Below are positions 25,920-33,587 of a stretch of 64,000 nucleotides of DNA, one piece after another (position 1 is the first letter of the stretch; every line of letters starts with the position of its first letter). This DNA is from UBA1046 sp012511325 (GTDB taxonomy: Bacteria; Bacillota; Clostridia; Saccharofermentanales; DTU023), in contig JBMNJZ010000001.1 of the NCBI GenBank assembly GCA_050951925.1, positions 682,001-746,000 of the forward strand, read 5' to 3'. The translations under genes were made by a program, and so were the position numbers. The notes beneath the pieces are model-generated. The model did no database searches. It was not told the DNA's origin and was given only the letters and a program-made list of their open reading frames with translations.

Positions 25920-27075
25920 GCGCAATAGAGGCTTTTCCCGAATCACAGGCTTATCTGCACTCAAGAGTCGTTTAGCCGGTCTTATTTTGACAGAGGACAA
26001 TTCCTGTATCCTCCTGACGGGTCCCTCTGGCAGCGGCAAGAAGAAAATTGCGAATCTCATTGCACAAGCTTTGCTTTGTCATGCTCCCACGGCAGCGGGA
26101 GCCTGCGAGAACTGCGCTTCATGCCATCATTTCGACCAAGGCAATCATCTGGATTTCAGCATTCTGGAAGCGGAAAGCGGCAAAAAAATAATTCCGACCG
26201 AAAGTGTCCGCTCGGAACTGTCAGACTTAGTCCGCTATCCGCGCCTGGGCAAGCGCAGAGTTATTCTCATTGATGCTGATGAATTGAATGAACAAGGACA
26301 GAATGTACTGCTGAAAACCCTTGAGGAACCACTGCCGCATGTTCGCCTGATCTTAACCAGCAGTGATCCGTCCCGATTGCTGCCGACAGTAATATCGCGC
26401 GTGATCAATCTGAAAGTTGATCCCCGCACAGAAGAAGAAATCCGGCAGATTATCAGAGAAGAACTGATAGATCGGAAATCTGACGAAAGTGGTCCTTTGA
26501 CTGACGAGGATATCAGATTCTTCGCTAAATTTGCTTCCGGTCTGCCCGGCCTGGCTCTGGAATTAGCAAGCGGCGATTGGTTCCGCCGCTTGCGATCGGA
26601 GACCGCTGCCATCTATCTGTCATTGGATCAGGCCGGTGAACTGGATCTGTTTACTGACATAAGTGCTTTTTTTCTGGAGCGCAAGGAGCGGATAGATACC
26701 ATTTTTTCAGTTTTGCAAAGTCTGATCAGGGATGAGCTCTGTATACTCTGGCGCACCGAAACGGAAATTATCAATAGCGATCTGCTGTCACAGCTAAAGA
26801 CAGCGCTCGAAGATAAAAAGCGGAATCTGGCGCGGCGTGCCGAACAGACAGCAAAAGAGCAAGGTCTGGTGCGCTGGAAAGAGGAAGATTCAGAATGGAG
26901 CCGGACAGAGCGAGAGCTGCGGAACAGACTTGCCAAGGCCGGCGCTATTGTAGAAGAAAGTCGCGAGGCTTTAGCTCGCAATGTAAACTTTGAATTGACA
27001 ATTACACGTCTGCTGCTTCATTTGAAATTTTTGGCAGCGGGTGATGAGATAATTGAGAGCGGGAAAGATGATTAG
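25894..27075 (+). CDS. holB: DNA polymerase III delta' subunit
   Basis: HolB is a clamp-loader AAA+ subunit. Residues about 30-60 hold a P-loop-like GPSGSGKKKIAN, in which Lys replaces the usual Ser/Thr after GK, and a zinc module CENCASCHHF follows. VILIDADELNEQGQNVLLKT and LEEPLPHVRLILTSSD with LLPTVISRVI (SRC-like sensor, Cys replaced by Val) are typical. The C-terminal half is helical and variable. It starts inside darA and overlaps ricT by 8 bases. The altered P-loop suggests weak or no ATPase activity, usual for delta'. Confidence 0.88.
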   Translation: MSSTSKKSERNRGFSRITGLSALKSRLAGLILTEDNSCILLTGPSGSGKKKIANLIAQALLCHAPTAAGACENCASCHHFDQGNHLDFSILEAESGKKIIPTESVRSELSDLVRYPRLGKRRVILIDADELNEQGQNVLLKTLEEPLPHVRLILTSSDPSRLLPTVISRVINLKVDPRTEEEIRQIIREELIDRKSDESGPLTDEDIRFFAKFASGLPGLALELASGDWFRRLRSETAAIYLSLDQAGELDLFTDISAFFLERKERIDTIFSVLQSLIRDELCILWRTETEIINSDLLSQLKTALEDKKRNLARRAEQTAKEQGLVRWKEEDSEWSRTERELRNRLAKAGAIVEESREALARNVNFELTITRLLLHLKFLAAGDEIIESGKDD

Positions 27076-28063
27076 AATAGTTAATGTACAACTGCACGGC
27101 CGGTCACGTTATTATCAGGCGGACGCAGGCGATTTGGATCTGAAGCCGGGCGATGCCGTTATTGTCGAAGATGAGCAGGGAACTGCATTTGCCTATACTA
27201 TGATTTCGCCTTATCAAATTGCGTCGGAAATTTACCAAGAGCAGCCTTTGAAGATTGTGCGGCCGGCAACGGCGGACGACAGAGCCCAGTTTGATACTAA
27301 TTGCGAAGACGAGAAAGAAGCTTTGCAGATTGCCTGTGAGCGCGTGGAAAGCCATGAATTGGAGATGAATCTGATTTCGGCCTACTATCCCTTTGACAGG
27401 CATAAGCTTTTATTCTATTTCACTGCTGACGGCAGGATTGATTTTCGGGAGCTGGTTCGCGATCTGGCTGCAATCTTTCATACCAGAATTGAGTTGCGCC
27501 AGATCGGCGTCCGCGATGAAGCCGGCATGATAGGAGGTCTCGGTGTCTGTGGCCGGGAACTTTGCTGCGCTTCCTTTTTGAAGAGTTTCTCACCGGTTTC
27601 CATCCGCATGGCAAAAGATCAGAGTCTCTCCATGAATCCGGCCAAAATTTCCGGTTCCTGCGGACGTTTGCTCTGTTGCCTGAACTACGAGCAGGAAGCA
27701 TATGTCAGCGCCGCCCGGGACCTGCCCAGCAAAAACAGCAAAATCAGATATCAGAGCGAGACGGGCAATGTGGAGAGTGTCAATTTGCTCAAAGAGACTT
27801 TGCAGGTCAGATTTGAGCGCAGTGACGGACCGGCCGTAGTCGAACTGAAAGCTGCTGAGGTCGATGTGATTTATGATCCGGGCAAGCAGAAGTCTGAAGC
27901 GCAGAAAGCGCAGAAAATTGAAGCGGCTGTCGATCAAGCCACGACCGCTGAGGACAAAAAGGAAAAACTCAAATTTAACAAAGGCAAAGCCAGGCACGGA
28001 ATCCGCCGGAAAAAGATCAAGTCTAAAAGGCAGAGACGACCCAAACCAAAGATTGAGAATTAA
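27068..28063 (+). CDS. ricT: PSP1-domain protein RicT (YaaT), mRNA-maturation factor
   Basis: RicT belongs to the Y-complex (RicA-RicF-RicT), which binds Fe-S clusters and assists RNase Y and sporulation in Bacillus. The Cys-rich GLGVCGRELCCASFL and SGSCGRLLCCLNYE are diagnostic. The start is ATG 27068 after GGGAAAG. The C-terminal 60 residues are Lys/Arg-rich (KFNKGKARHGIRRKKIKSKR), a basic tail longer than in many homologues. RicA and RicF are not in the window. Confidence 0.92.
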   Translation: MIRIVNVQLHGRSRYYQADAGDLDLKPGDAVIVEDEQGTAFAYTMISPYQIASEIYQEQPLKIVRPATADDRAQFDTNCEDEKEALQIACERVESHELEMNLISAYYPFDRHKLLFYFTADGRIDFRELVRDLAAIFHTRIELRQIGVRDEAGMIGGLGVCGRELCCASFLKSFSPVSIRMAKDQSLSMNPAKISGSCGRLLCCLNYEQEAYVSAARDLPSKNSKIRYQSETGNVESVNLLKETLQVRFERSDGPAVVELKAAEVDVIYDPGKQKSEAQKAQKIEAAVDQATTAEDKKEKLKFNKGKARHGIRRKKIKSKRQRRPKPKIEN

Positions 28064-28197
28064 TATTTGATCGTCTTCGTTGCGCAAAAACTATTTAGGG
28101 CGCCCATATGGGGCAATGACCAATATCATAGAGTGCGGGCGCTCTTAAGCCGGGAAATTAAAGCAGGGGGAATAAAAAACAGCCCCGGCTTGCAAAC
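28064..28197. other. Convergent intergenic region with two inverted repeats
   Basis: Between ricT and arcC. GGGCGCCC (28098-28105) can pair with GGGCGCTC (28137-28144), and AAGCCGGG (28147-28154) with CCCGGCTT (28184-28191). On the reverse strand the second repeat is followed internally by a run of six T. No canonical terminator is clear, though the region may stop both transcripts. Confidence 0.45.
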
Positions 28198-29136
28198 CTA
28201 ATTCGTAATTATCGTAGTTGATCCGCCGCTTATAACGGCTTCCACATTATCTAATGAGGTGATATACGCTTTAGCGTTTTTTACGTTTTCGACAAAGGAA
28301 ATGGAGGCTTCTATTTTGGGGAGCATGCTGCCTGCGGCAAAATGACCTTCTTTAATATACTGCTTCATCTGCCGGACAGTAACCTCCTGCAGTCTTTCCT
28401 GATCAGGCCGGTTGAAATTGATATATACATTCTCGACAGCGGTCAGGATTAGCAAGTAATCCGCCTTTGCGATTTCAGCCAGTTTTGCCGCGGCAAAATC
28501 CTTATCAATAACCGCTTCTGCGCCTTTGTAAGCAGCACCGTGTCTGATAACAGGGATGCCGCCCCCGCCTGCGGAAATGGTGACAACTCCGTTATTTACC
28601 AGGGCCCTTATCGTATCAGCTTCCAGAATAGAAATTGGTTTCGGCGAAGGAACTACCTTGCGATAACCGCGACCTGCGTCTTCGACATAGGTATCTCCGG
28701 ACGCCGCAGCCCTTCTGTCAGCCTCCTCCTTGGCGATAAAGGGTCCTATCGGTTTTGTCGGGTGCTGAAAAGCCGGGTCATCTTCAGAAACGAGAACTTG
28801 CGTAAGTATAGTGACAACGGGTTTATCAATACCGGCTTTTTGCATGGTCGTGTACAGAGTATTTTGCAGCCAAAAGCCGATACTGCCCTGTGTCATCGCA
28901 ACAACGGTATCAAGAGGCATAGCGGGGTTGGACTTTGAATCGGCCGCCTCTTGTTGCAAAAGCAAATTACCTACTTGCGGACCGTTGCCGTGAGTAATAA
29001 TAAGCTCATAACCGGCCTCAATCAGTTTTATAAGTTTCCCGCTCGTGTTTGTGAGCGCTTTGATTTGGCCGGCCGCAGTGGGGTCGTCAGTTAAAATGGC
29101 ATTACCGCCCAGTGCGACGACAATTTTTTTGCCCAT
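28198..29136 (-). CDS. arcC: Carbamate kinase
   Basis: Carbamate kinase makes ATP from carbamoyl phosphate and ADP, usually the last step of arginine, agmatine or purine-derivative fermentation. KIVVALGGNAIL, ITHGNGPQVGNLLLQQE, VVTISAGGGGIPV and IDKDFAAAKLAEIAKAD are family signatures; length 312 is standard. No arginine deiminase or ornithine carbamoyltransferase is present here. It lies downstream of hypE-hypD, but a strong terminator and a separate TATAAT element lie between, so it probably also has its own promoter. The ATG is preceded by TGAGGT. Confidence 0.95.
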   Translation of the reverse strand: MGKKIVVALGGNAILTDDPTAAGQIKALTNTSGKLIKLIEAGYELIITHGNGPQVGNLLLQQEAADSKSNPAMPLDTVVAMTQGSIGFWLQNTLYTTMQKAGIDKPVVTILTQVLVSEDDPAFQHPTKPIGPFIAKEEADRRAAASGDTYVEDAGRGYRKVVPSPKPISILEADTIRALVNNGVVTISAGGGGIPVIRHGAAYKGAEAVIDKDFAAAKLAEIAKADYLLILTAVENVYINFNRPDQERLQEVTVRQMKQYIKEGHFAAGSMLPKIEASISFVENVKNAKAYITSLDNVEAVISGGSTTIITN

Positions 29137-29195
29137 AATTACCTCAATACATATCTCTATCTAAAATAATAATCAAAATTCTCAAAATTATTGCC

Positions 29196-29201
29196 ATTAT
29201 A
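29196..29201 (-). promoter_or_regulatory. -10 element upstream of arcC
   Basis: TATAAT on the reverse strand, about 60 bases before the arcC start. The base composition around it is AT-rich; the hexamer at 17 bases (GGGCGA) is not a -35, so this may need an activator. Confidence 0.45.
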
Positions 29202-29312
29202 GCGTTTCCGCTTTCAAGTCGCCCGATATGCCAGCCTGTTGCCGTATTTTTTCCGACGAGATAATTATACAATCTTCTTCCTGTCCGGAGAGTTGCAAAA
29301 TAAAATTATTAT

Positions 29313-29355
29313 AAAAAAGCCGAACGACTCCCGTCAGAGAGTCGCTCAGCTTTTT
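29313..29355 (-). terminator. Terminator after hypD
   Basis: On the reverse strand a long stem (AAAAAGCTGAGCGACTC with GGAGTCGTTCGGCTTTTTT, one or two mismatches, 7-base loop) ends in a T-run 22 bases after the hypD stop. It should limit readthrough into arcC. Confidence 0.9.
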
Positions 29356-29378
29356 CAAATTATGTTCGAGCTCAGTAC

Positions 29379-31754
29379 TTAGAAGCTTTCGTGCTCGGTC
29401 CGATTGATGATTTCGTTTTGCAGCTCGAGATCCAGATTGCGGAAATAATCACTATAGCCTGCAACGCGGACAATCAGATCGCGGTACTCTTCGGGATCCT
29501 TTTGTGCTTTGATCAGAGTAGCTTTGTTGACAACGTTGAACTGGATATGATGGCCGTCCTTATCAAAGTAGGTTCTGACCACATTGCCCATCATCCGCAG
29601 TCCGTTTTCGCCTTTGACCAGTGATGGCGTGAACTTCTGGTTCAGCAGTGTACCACCTGTGCGCAAGTGATCCATCTTGGCCGCGGAGTTGATGACAGCG
29701 GTCGGTCCCTTATGGTCTGCGCCCTGGACGGGGGAAATACCTTCCGACAGCGGCTTGTGAGCCAGGCGGCCATCCGGGGTAGCGCCAATGACACTGCCGA
29801 AATAGACGTGGCAGGTAGTCGGCAGCATATTAACGCGGTACTGACCGCCCTTGTAGGTTGGTCTGCCGGTGACAATCCCGGCATAGGTCTTGAAGACTTC
29901 CTGCATGATACTGTCAGGGTATTCTTCGTCATTGCCGTATTTGGGCGTGTCGAGCAGCAGCTTGGAGCGGAAAGCCTCATGTCCTTCAAAGTTGTCGTCA
30001 AGAATTTTAAGGAATTCCGACAGTGTCAATTCCTTATTGTCATAGACATGATACTTTAGGGCTGCCAGTGAATCTGTTACTGAGCCGATGCCCACACCCT
30101 GGAGATAGCAGGTATTATAGCGAGCGCCGCCGGCATTGTAATCCTTGCCTTTGCTGATACAGTCATAAGTGATGGTTGAAAGGAAAGGCACGGGCATATG
30201 ATTGGCAAAGATTGATTCGATCACGTTGGAGCCTGCCAGTTTGATATCGACAAAATGCTTAATCTGCTTGGTGAAAGCCGCCATCAGATCTTCGTAGCTC
30301 TTATAGCTGTCCGCTGTGCCGGTATGGAGACCCAGCTGTTTGCCGGTATAGGGATCGAAGCCGTCATGCAAAGTGATCATCAAGACTTTGGGCAGGTTGA
30401 AATAACCGGTCAGGATATAAGCCTCCCGTCCGAAACAGCCGGTTTCGACACAGCCGGAAGAACCGCCCATGCGGGCATCAGCCAAGGTCTTCCCGGCGTT
30501 CAGCAATTCCTGAATGATAGCTTCGGTATTATAGAATGCCGGTTGGCCCCAGCCCTGGCGGGAAATCTCGCAGGCGCGGTGCAGGAAACGGTCAGGTGTT
30601 TTTCTGCTGATCTGAACATTGGAGCTGGGCTGCAGGAGACGCATCTCGTCCATTGTGTCGAGGATCAGATAGCTGACATCATTGACGCCATCGCGGCCTT
30701 CGGGAGTGATGCCGCCGGTATTGATATTGGCAAAGTCGGTATAAGTGCTGCTTTCTTTCAGTGTAATGCCTACCTTGGGCGGGGCGGGCTGGTTATTGAA
30801 TTTCACCCACAGACACTGCAGAAGCTCTTTGGCTTTGTAATCGTCGAGTATGCCATCTGCCACGTCTTTGGTGTAGAAGGGGAAGAGATGCTGGTCCAGA
30901 CGGCCCGGACTAAAGGCATCCCAGGGATTGATTTCGAGAGTGACGCCGAGATGGACAAACCAGTACATCTGCAGTGCCTGCCAGAAAGTGCGGGGCTTTT
31001 CGGCCGGGACAACTCTGCAGTTTTCGGCGATTTGCAGGAGCTCGGCCTTGCGCTGCGGATCGGTTTCCTGCTCCGCCAGCTCGGTGGCATATTCGCTGTA
31101 ACGGCGTCCCAGCGAAATAATGGCTTCCGAAGCGATTCTCATGGCTTTCAGCTGCTCAGCCTTATCGGGAGCGTCCATATCATTGGCATAGTCCAGATTG
31201 TCCAGCTCCTTATTGATCTGGGCAATCCTGTCATTGAAGCCTCTGGCATAAATATCGTCCGAACCGACTGTATGCCCCGGTCCTCTTTGCTCCATGAACT
31301 CGGTAAAAATACCTGCTCCGTAGGCGTCTTTCCATTCATCTGTCATCAGGGACAGAATTTTGGTTCTGGTAGAACGATTCTCCCAGAAAGGCAGAATGGT
31401 CTTTTCCTGAATATCGAAATATTCGTCTTTGACCTTAAATGAGATCAGATCCCGCTGATCCATGACTCTCATATCTTCCAGAGAGTGGCAGCACAGCTCG
31501 GGGAAGGTAGGGGCGGCTTGCGGATGCTCACCTTTCTCGCCGACGATCAGCTCACCGTCTCCGATATAAAGCTCTTTGTTCTCCATCAGTTCTTTGAAGA
31601 AAAGTGCGCGCAGTACGGGAACGGATACCTGCCCCTGATATTTTTTGTAAACATCAGTTTCGATTAAGGCTCTCTCAATCGAGATTACAGGCTGCGTCGA
31701 AACAGATTCCTCCCGCAGTTTTTGGATTCTTTCATTCATGCCACGTTTGCTCAT
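29379..31754 (-). CDS. hypD: Trans-4-hydroxy-L-proline dehydratase, glycyl radical enzyme
   Basis: HypD removes water from trans-4-hydroxy-L-proline to give 1-pyrroline-5-carboxylate in anaerobes. The thiyl-radical Cys 435 and catalytic Glu 437 lie in SSGCVETGCFGREAY, a motif that distinguishes HypD from pyruvate formate-lyase, choline and glycerol enzymes. The glycyl radical is at Gly 766 in RVAGYSDYF near the C-terminus. The N-terminus (KLREESVSTQPVISIERA) and the segments IYARGFNDRI and FNNQPAPPKVGITLKESST resemble the Clostridioides difficile enzyme as I recall it. At 791 residues it is full length. No pyrroline-5-carboxylate reductase gene is adjacent. Confidence 0.92.
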   Translation of the reverse strand: MSKRGMNERIQKLREESVSTQPVISIERALIETDVYKKYQGQVSVPVLRALFFKELMENKELYIGDGELIVGEKGEHPQAAPTFPELCCHSLEDMRVMDQRDLISFKVKDEYFDIQEKTILPFWENRSTRTKILSLMTDEWKDAYGAGIFTEFMEQRGPGHTVGSDDIYARGFNDRIAQINKELDNLDYANDMDAPDKAEQLKAMRIASEAIISLGRRYSEYATELAEQETDPQRKAELLQIAENCRVVPAEKPRTFWQALQMYWFVHLGVTLEINPWDAFSPGRLDQHLFPFYTKDVADGILDDYKAKELLQCLWVKFNNQPAPPKVGITLKESSTYTDFANINTGGITPEGRDGVNDVSYLILDTMDEMRLLQPSSNVQISRKTPDRFLHRACEISRQGWGQPAFYNTEAIIQELLNAGKTLADARMGGSSGCVETGCFGREAYILTGYFNLPKVLMITLHDGFDPYTGKQLGLHTGTADSYKSYEDLMAAFTKQIKHFVDIKLAGSNVIESIFANHMPVPFLSTITYDCISKGKDYNAGGARYNTCYLQGVGIGSVTDSLAALKYHVYDNKELTLSEFLKILDDNFEGHEAFRSKLLLDTPKYGNDEEYPDSIMQEVFKTYAGIVTGRPTYKGGQYRVNMLPTTCHVYFGSVIGATPDGRLAHKPLSEGISPVQGADHKGPTAVINSAAKMDHLRTGGTLLNQKFTPSLVKGENGLRMMGNVVRTYFDKDGHHIQFNVVNKATLIKAQKDPEEYRDLIVRVAGYSDYFRNLDLELQNEIINRTEHESF

Positions 31755-31786
31755 GTTGTGTCGGGCGTTTTGTGCCCATCCTCCTT
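31755..31786 (-). promoter_or_regulatory. hypD translation start region with a hairpin between ribosome-binding site and ATG
   Basis: A perfect AAGGAGG (31780-31786 on the complement) is 25 bases from the hypD ATG, too far for normal use. Between them GGGC (31763-31766) can pair with GCCC (31774-31777). Folding that hairpin brings the site to about 10 bases from the ATG. No other ribosome-binding sequence is present. Confidence 0.55.
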
Positions 31787-31870
31787 ATATTAATTAGAAT
31801 TATTTTTTCAAATAATAAACTTAATCAAATACTGAATTCATTTGAATTCATTCTGACATCTTTTTTGGTC

Positions 31871-32806
31871 TTAAAGCATATCATCCGGTACCAAAAGTGC
31901 TCCTCCGATAAAGACTTGTTCCAGTCCCTTGCTCTTGAACAAGTCAGCGGCTTGGCTCATGAAAGCGTTATCGGGGACTTCAAATAGCTGTTTACTGTCT
32001 CCCAGGCCTAAGCGATCGTATTTGTCGCTGCCGAAACGGTGATAGGGCAGGAGAGAGATAGTTCTGGCAGTAACATTCTCCGCCAGCCAGTCCGCCATGC
32101 GCTCTAAAGTGTCCATATCCCCGTTAAAACCGGGAATGACAGGAATACGAATATGAATCTTTGCGCCCCGATCAGATAATTTGACCAGGTTTTCGAGGAT
32201 GCGTTCATTGTTAACAGCAGTAAATTTTCGATGCTGATCAGTGTCTATATGTTTGAAGTCATAGAGAAAAGAGTCAGCATAATTAGCGGTTATTTCGATA
32301 TTTTCCCAGGGCACATAACCGGAGGTATCAATGCAGAGATTGATGCGCTCCTTTTTGATCGCATCCATCAGGAAACTCAAGTTTTTCATATTCTGGGACA
32401 GAGGCTCGCCGCCGGAGAAAGTGACGCCGCCTTTTGATCTGTCATAAAAGGCTCTGTCTTTAAGAATAATATCCATAATTTCTTTCAGGGTGTATTCTTT
32501 CGAGCTCATCACTAAGGCGTCGGTAGGGCATACTGACGCGCAGGCGCCGGTGGCGTTGCAAATATTGCGGTCAATAACCGGCCCTTTTGTAGTATCATAA
32601 CTAAGAGCACCTATGGGGCAGGCATCTTGGCAATAGCCGCAGCGAATGCAGCGATCCGGGAAATGGAGCAGCTTGGTGCTGTATTCCAGACCCTCGGGAT
32701 TATGGCACCAGACACAGCGTAAGGGGCAGCCCTCAAAAAACAGAGTGGTCCGCAGACCGGGTCCGTTTTCCATGCTGAGTCTCTGTAAATCAAATAATCT
32801 GTACAT
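31871..32806 (-). CDS. hypE: HypD glycyl-radical-enzyme activating enzyme (radical SAM)
   Basis: This radical-SAM activase installs the glycyl radical on HypD. The SAM cluster motif CPLRCVWC gives C27-x3-C31-x2-C34. A ferredoxin insert follows: CIRCGYCQDACP (C53, C56, C59, C63) has a full set of four ligands, whereas the second, ICNATGACASVCP, has only three Cys (C83, C89, C93), with Thr where the second ligand is expected. GGEPLSQ is the SAM-binding GGE motif. Length 311 is typical. hypE precedes hypD on the same strand with 116 bases between, and its promoter faces the divergent regulator. Confidence 0.9.
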   Translation of the reverse strand: MYRLFDLQRLSMENGPGLRTTLFFEGCPLRCVWCHNPEGLEYSTKLLHFPDRCIRCGYCQDACPIGALSYDTTKGPVIDRNICNATGACASVCPTDALVMSSKEYTLKEIMDIILKDRAFYDRSKGGVTFSGGEPLSQNMKNLSFLMDAIKKERINLCIDTSGYVPWENIEITANYADSFLYDFKHIDTDQHRKFTAVNNERILENLVKLSDRGAKIHIRIPVIPGFNGDMDTLERMADWLAENVTARTISLLPYHRFGSDKYDRLGLGDSKQLFEVPDNAFMSQAADLFKSKGLEQVFIGGALLVPDDML

Positions 32807-32852
32807 AGCACCTGCCTAAAATTCAATATAGTAAATTTTTGAACCTGTTTAT

Positions 32853-32899
32853 ATTATATTCCAAAAAATAAAAAGGTCAAGCGTTTTCTATTTTTTTGG
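32853..32899 (-). promoter_or_regulatory. hypE promoter overlapped by a palindrome
   Basis: On the reverse strand TTGACC (32875-32880) and TATAAT (32853-32858) are 16 bases apart, a good vegetative promoter for hypE. The inverted repeat CCAAAAAATA (32861-32870) and TATTTTTTTGG (32889-32899) brackets the -35 and covers most of the spacer, an arrangement expected for an operator, probably of the divergent XRE-cupin regulator. Confidence 0.7.
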
Positions 32900-32915
32900 T
32901 GTTTCGGAGGTAAGG

Positions 32916-33533
32916 ATGGATTTAGCGCAGAATATTGGACAAAGAATCAAGGCAATACGTAATTCCAGGGATTTGACCCTGAAACAGCTTAGTGAAATGA
33001 CCGGGCTGTCCAGTGGCTTTTTATCTCAGTTTGAGCGGGGCATGACCAATATTGCCATAGATTCACTAAATCAAATTGCAAAAGCATTGGGAGTGCCGCT
33101 GGAGAGTTTGCTCAAATTGCCTCCCGGGGAACAGGGAATTGAGGTTATTCGTTCCTATCAGAGGGATGCTACTTTTGTTTCTCCTCAGATAATTCAATAT
33201 ATTCTGAGTTCACAGCCGGAACATTTTACCTTTTTGCCCAGACTATATACACTGCTGCCTCTGCCCGAGCATCCGCCGATCGAGCTGTACAGCCACGAGG
33301 GTCAGGAATTCCTGTATGTGCTTGATGGTTCAATTACCTTTTATTTGGAAGATGAGACTACCGTTCTCTATGCCGGCGACAGCGTGCAGATAGATTCCTC
33401 CGTACGGCATAATTGGACTAATCACACATCTTTGCCGGCAACATTGCTGACAATTAACAGCCCCAATCCATATTCATATCTTGAGGAAATCCATGGGGGC
33501 GTAAACAGCAACAGCGACGAAGGCGATTTATAG
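32916..33533 (+). CDS. XRE-family transcriptional regulator with C-terminal cupin
   Basis: Residues about 5-62 form a helix-turn-helix (IGQRIKAIRNSRDLTLKQLS, GLSSGFLSQFERG). Residues about 120-195 form a cupin barrel (HEGQEFLYVLDGSITFYLED, AGDSVQIDSSVRHNWTN) that in related regulators binds a small ligand. Such proteins are typically repressors or dual regulators of adjacent amino-acid or polyamine genes. It is divergent from hypE with a palindrome between them, so control of hypE-hypD, with hydroxyproline or a product as ligand, is a reasonable inference. CGGAGGTAAGG precedes the ATG. Confidence 0.88.
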   Translation: MDLAQNIGQRIKAIRNSRDLTLKQLSEMTGLSSGFLSQFERGMTNIAIDSLNQIAKALGVPLESLLKLPPGEQGIEVIRSYQRDATFVSPQIIQYILSSQPEHFTFLPRLYTLLPLPEHPPIELYSHEGQEFLYVLDGSITFYLEDETTVLYAGDSVQIDSSVRHNWTNHTSLPATLLTINSPNPYSYLEEIHGGVNSNSDEGDL

Positions 33534-33550
33534 TCCTGGGCTCTGTCTAT

Positions 33551-33587
33551 ACCGGAACTGCGACTCTATTTGCCGGTCCGGTTTTTC
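33551..33587 (+). terminator. Possible terminator after the XRE-cupin gene
   Basis: ACCGG (33551-33555) can pair with CCGGT (33578-33582) leading into TTTTCC. The stem is only 5 bp with a 22-base loop, so this is weak; it lies between convergent genes where a terminator is expected. Confidence 0.4.

Noticed and set aside
30255..31442. 395-codon forward open frame opposite hypD
   Set aside because: Shadow of hypD; no ribosome-binding site and no recognisable domain.
29379..31754. Pyruvate formate-lyase
   Set aside because: The active site is SSGCVETG rather than the adjacent Cys-Cys of pyruvate formate-lyase; the whole sequence fits hydroxyproline dehydratase.
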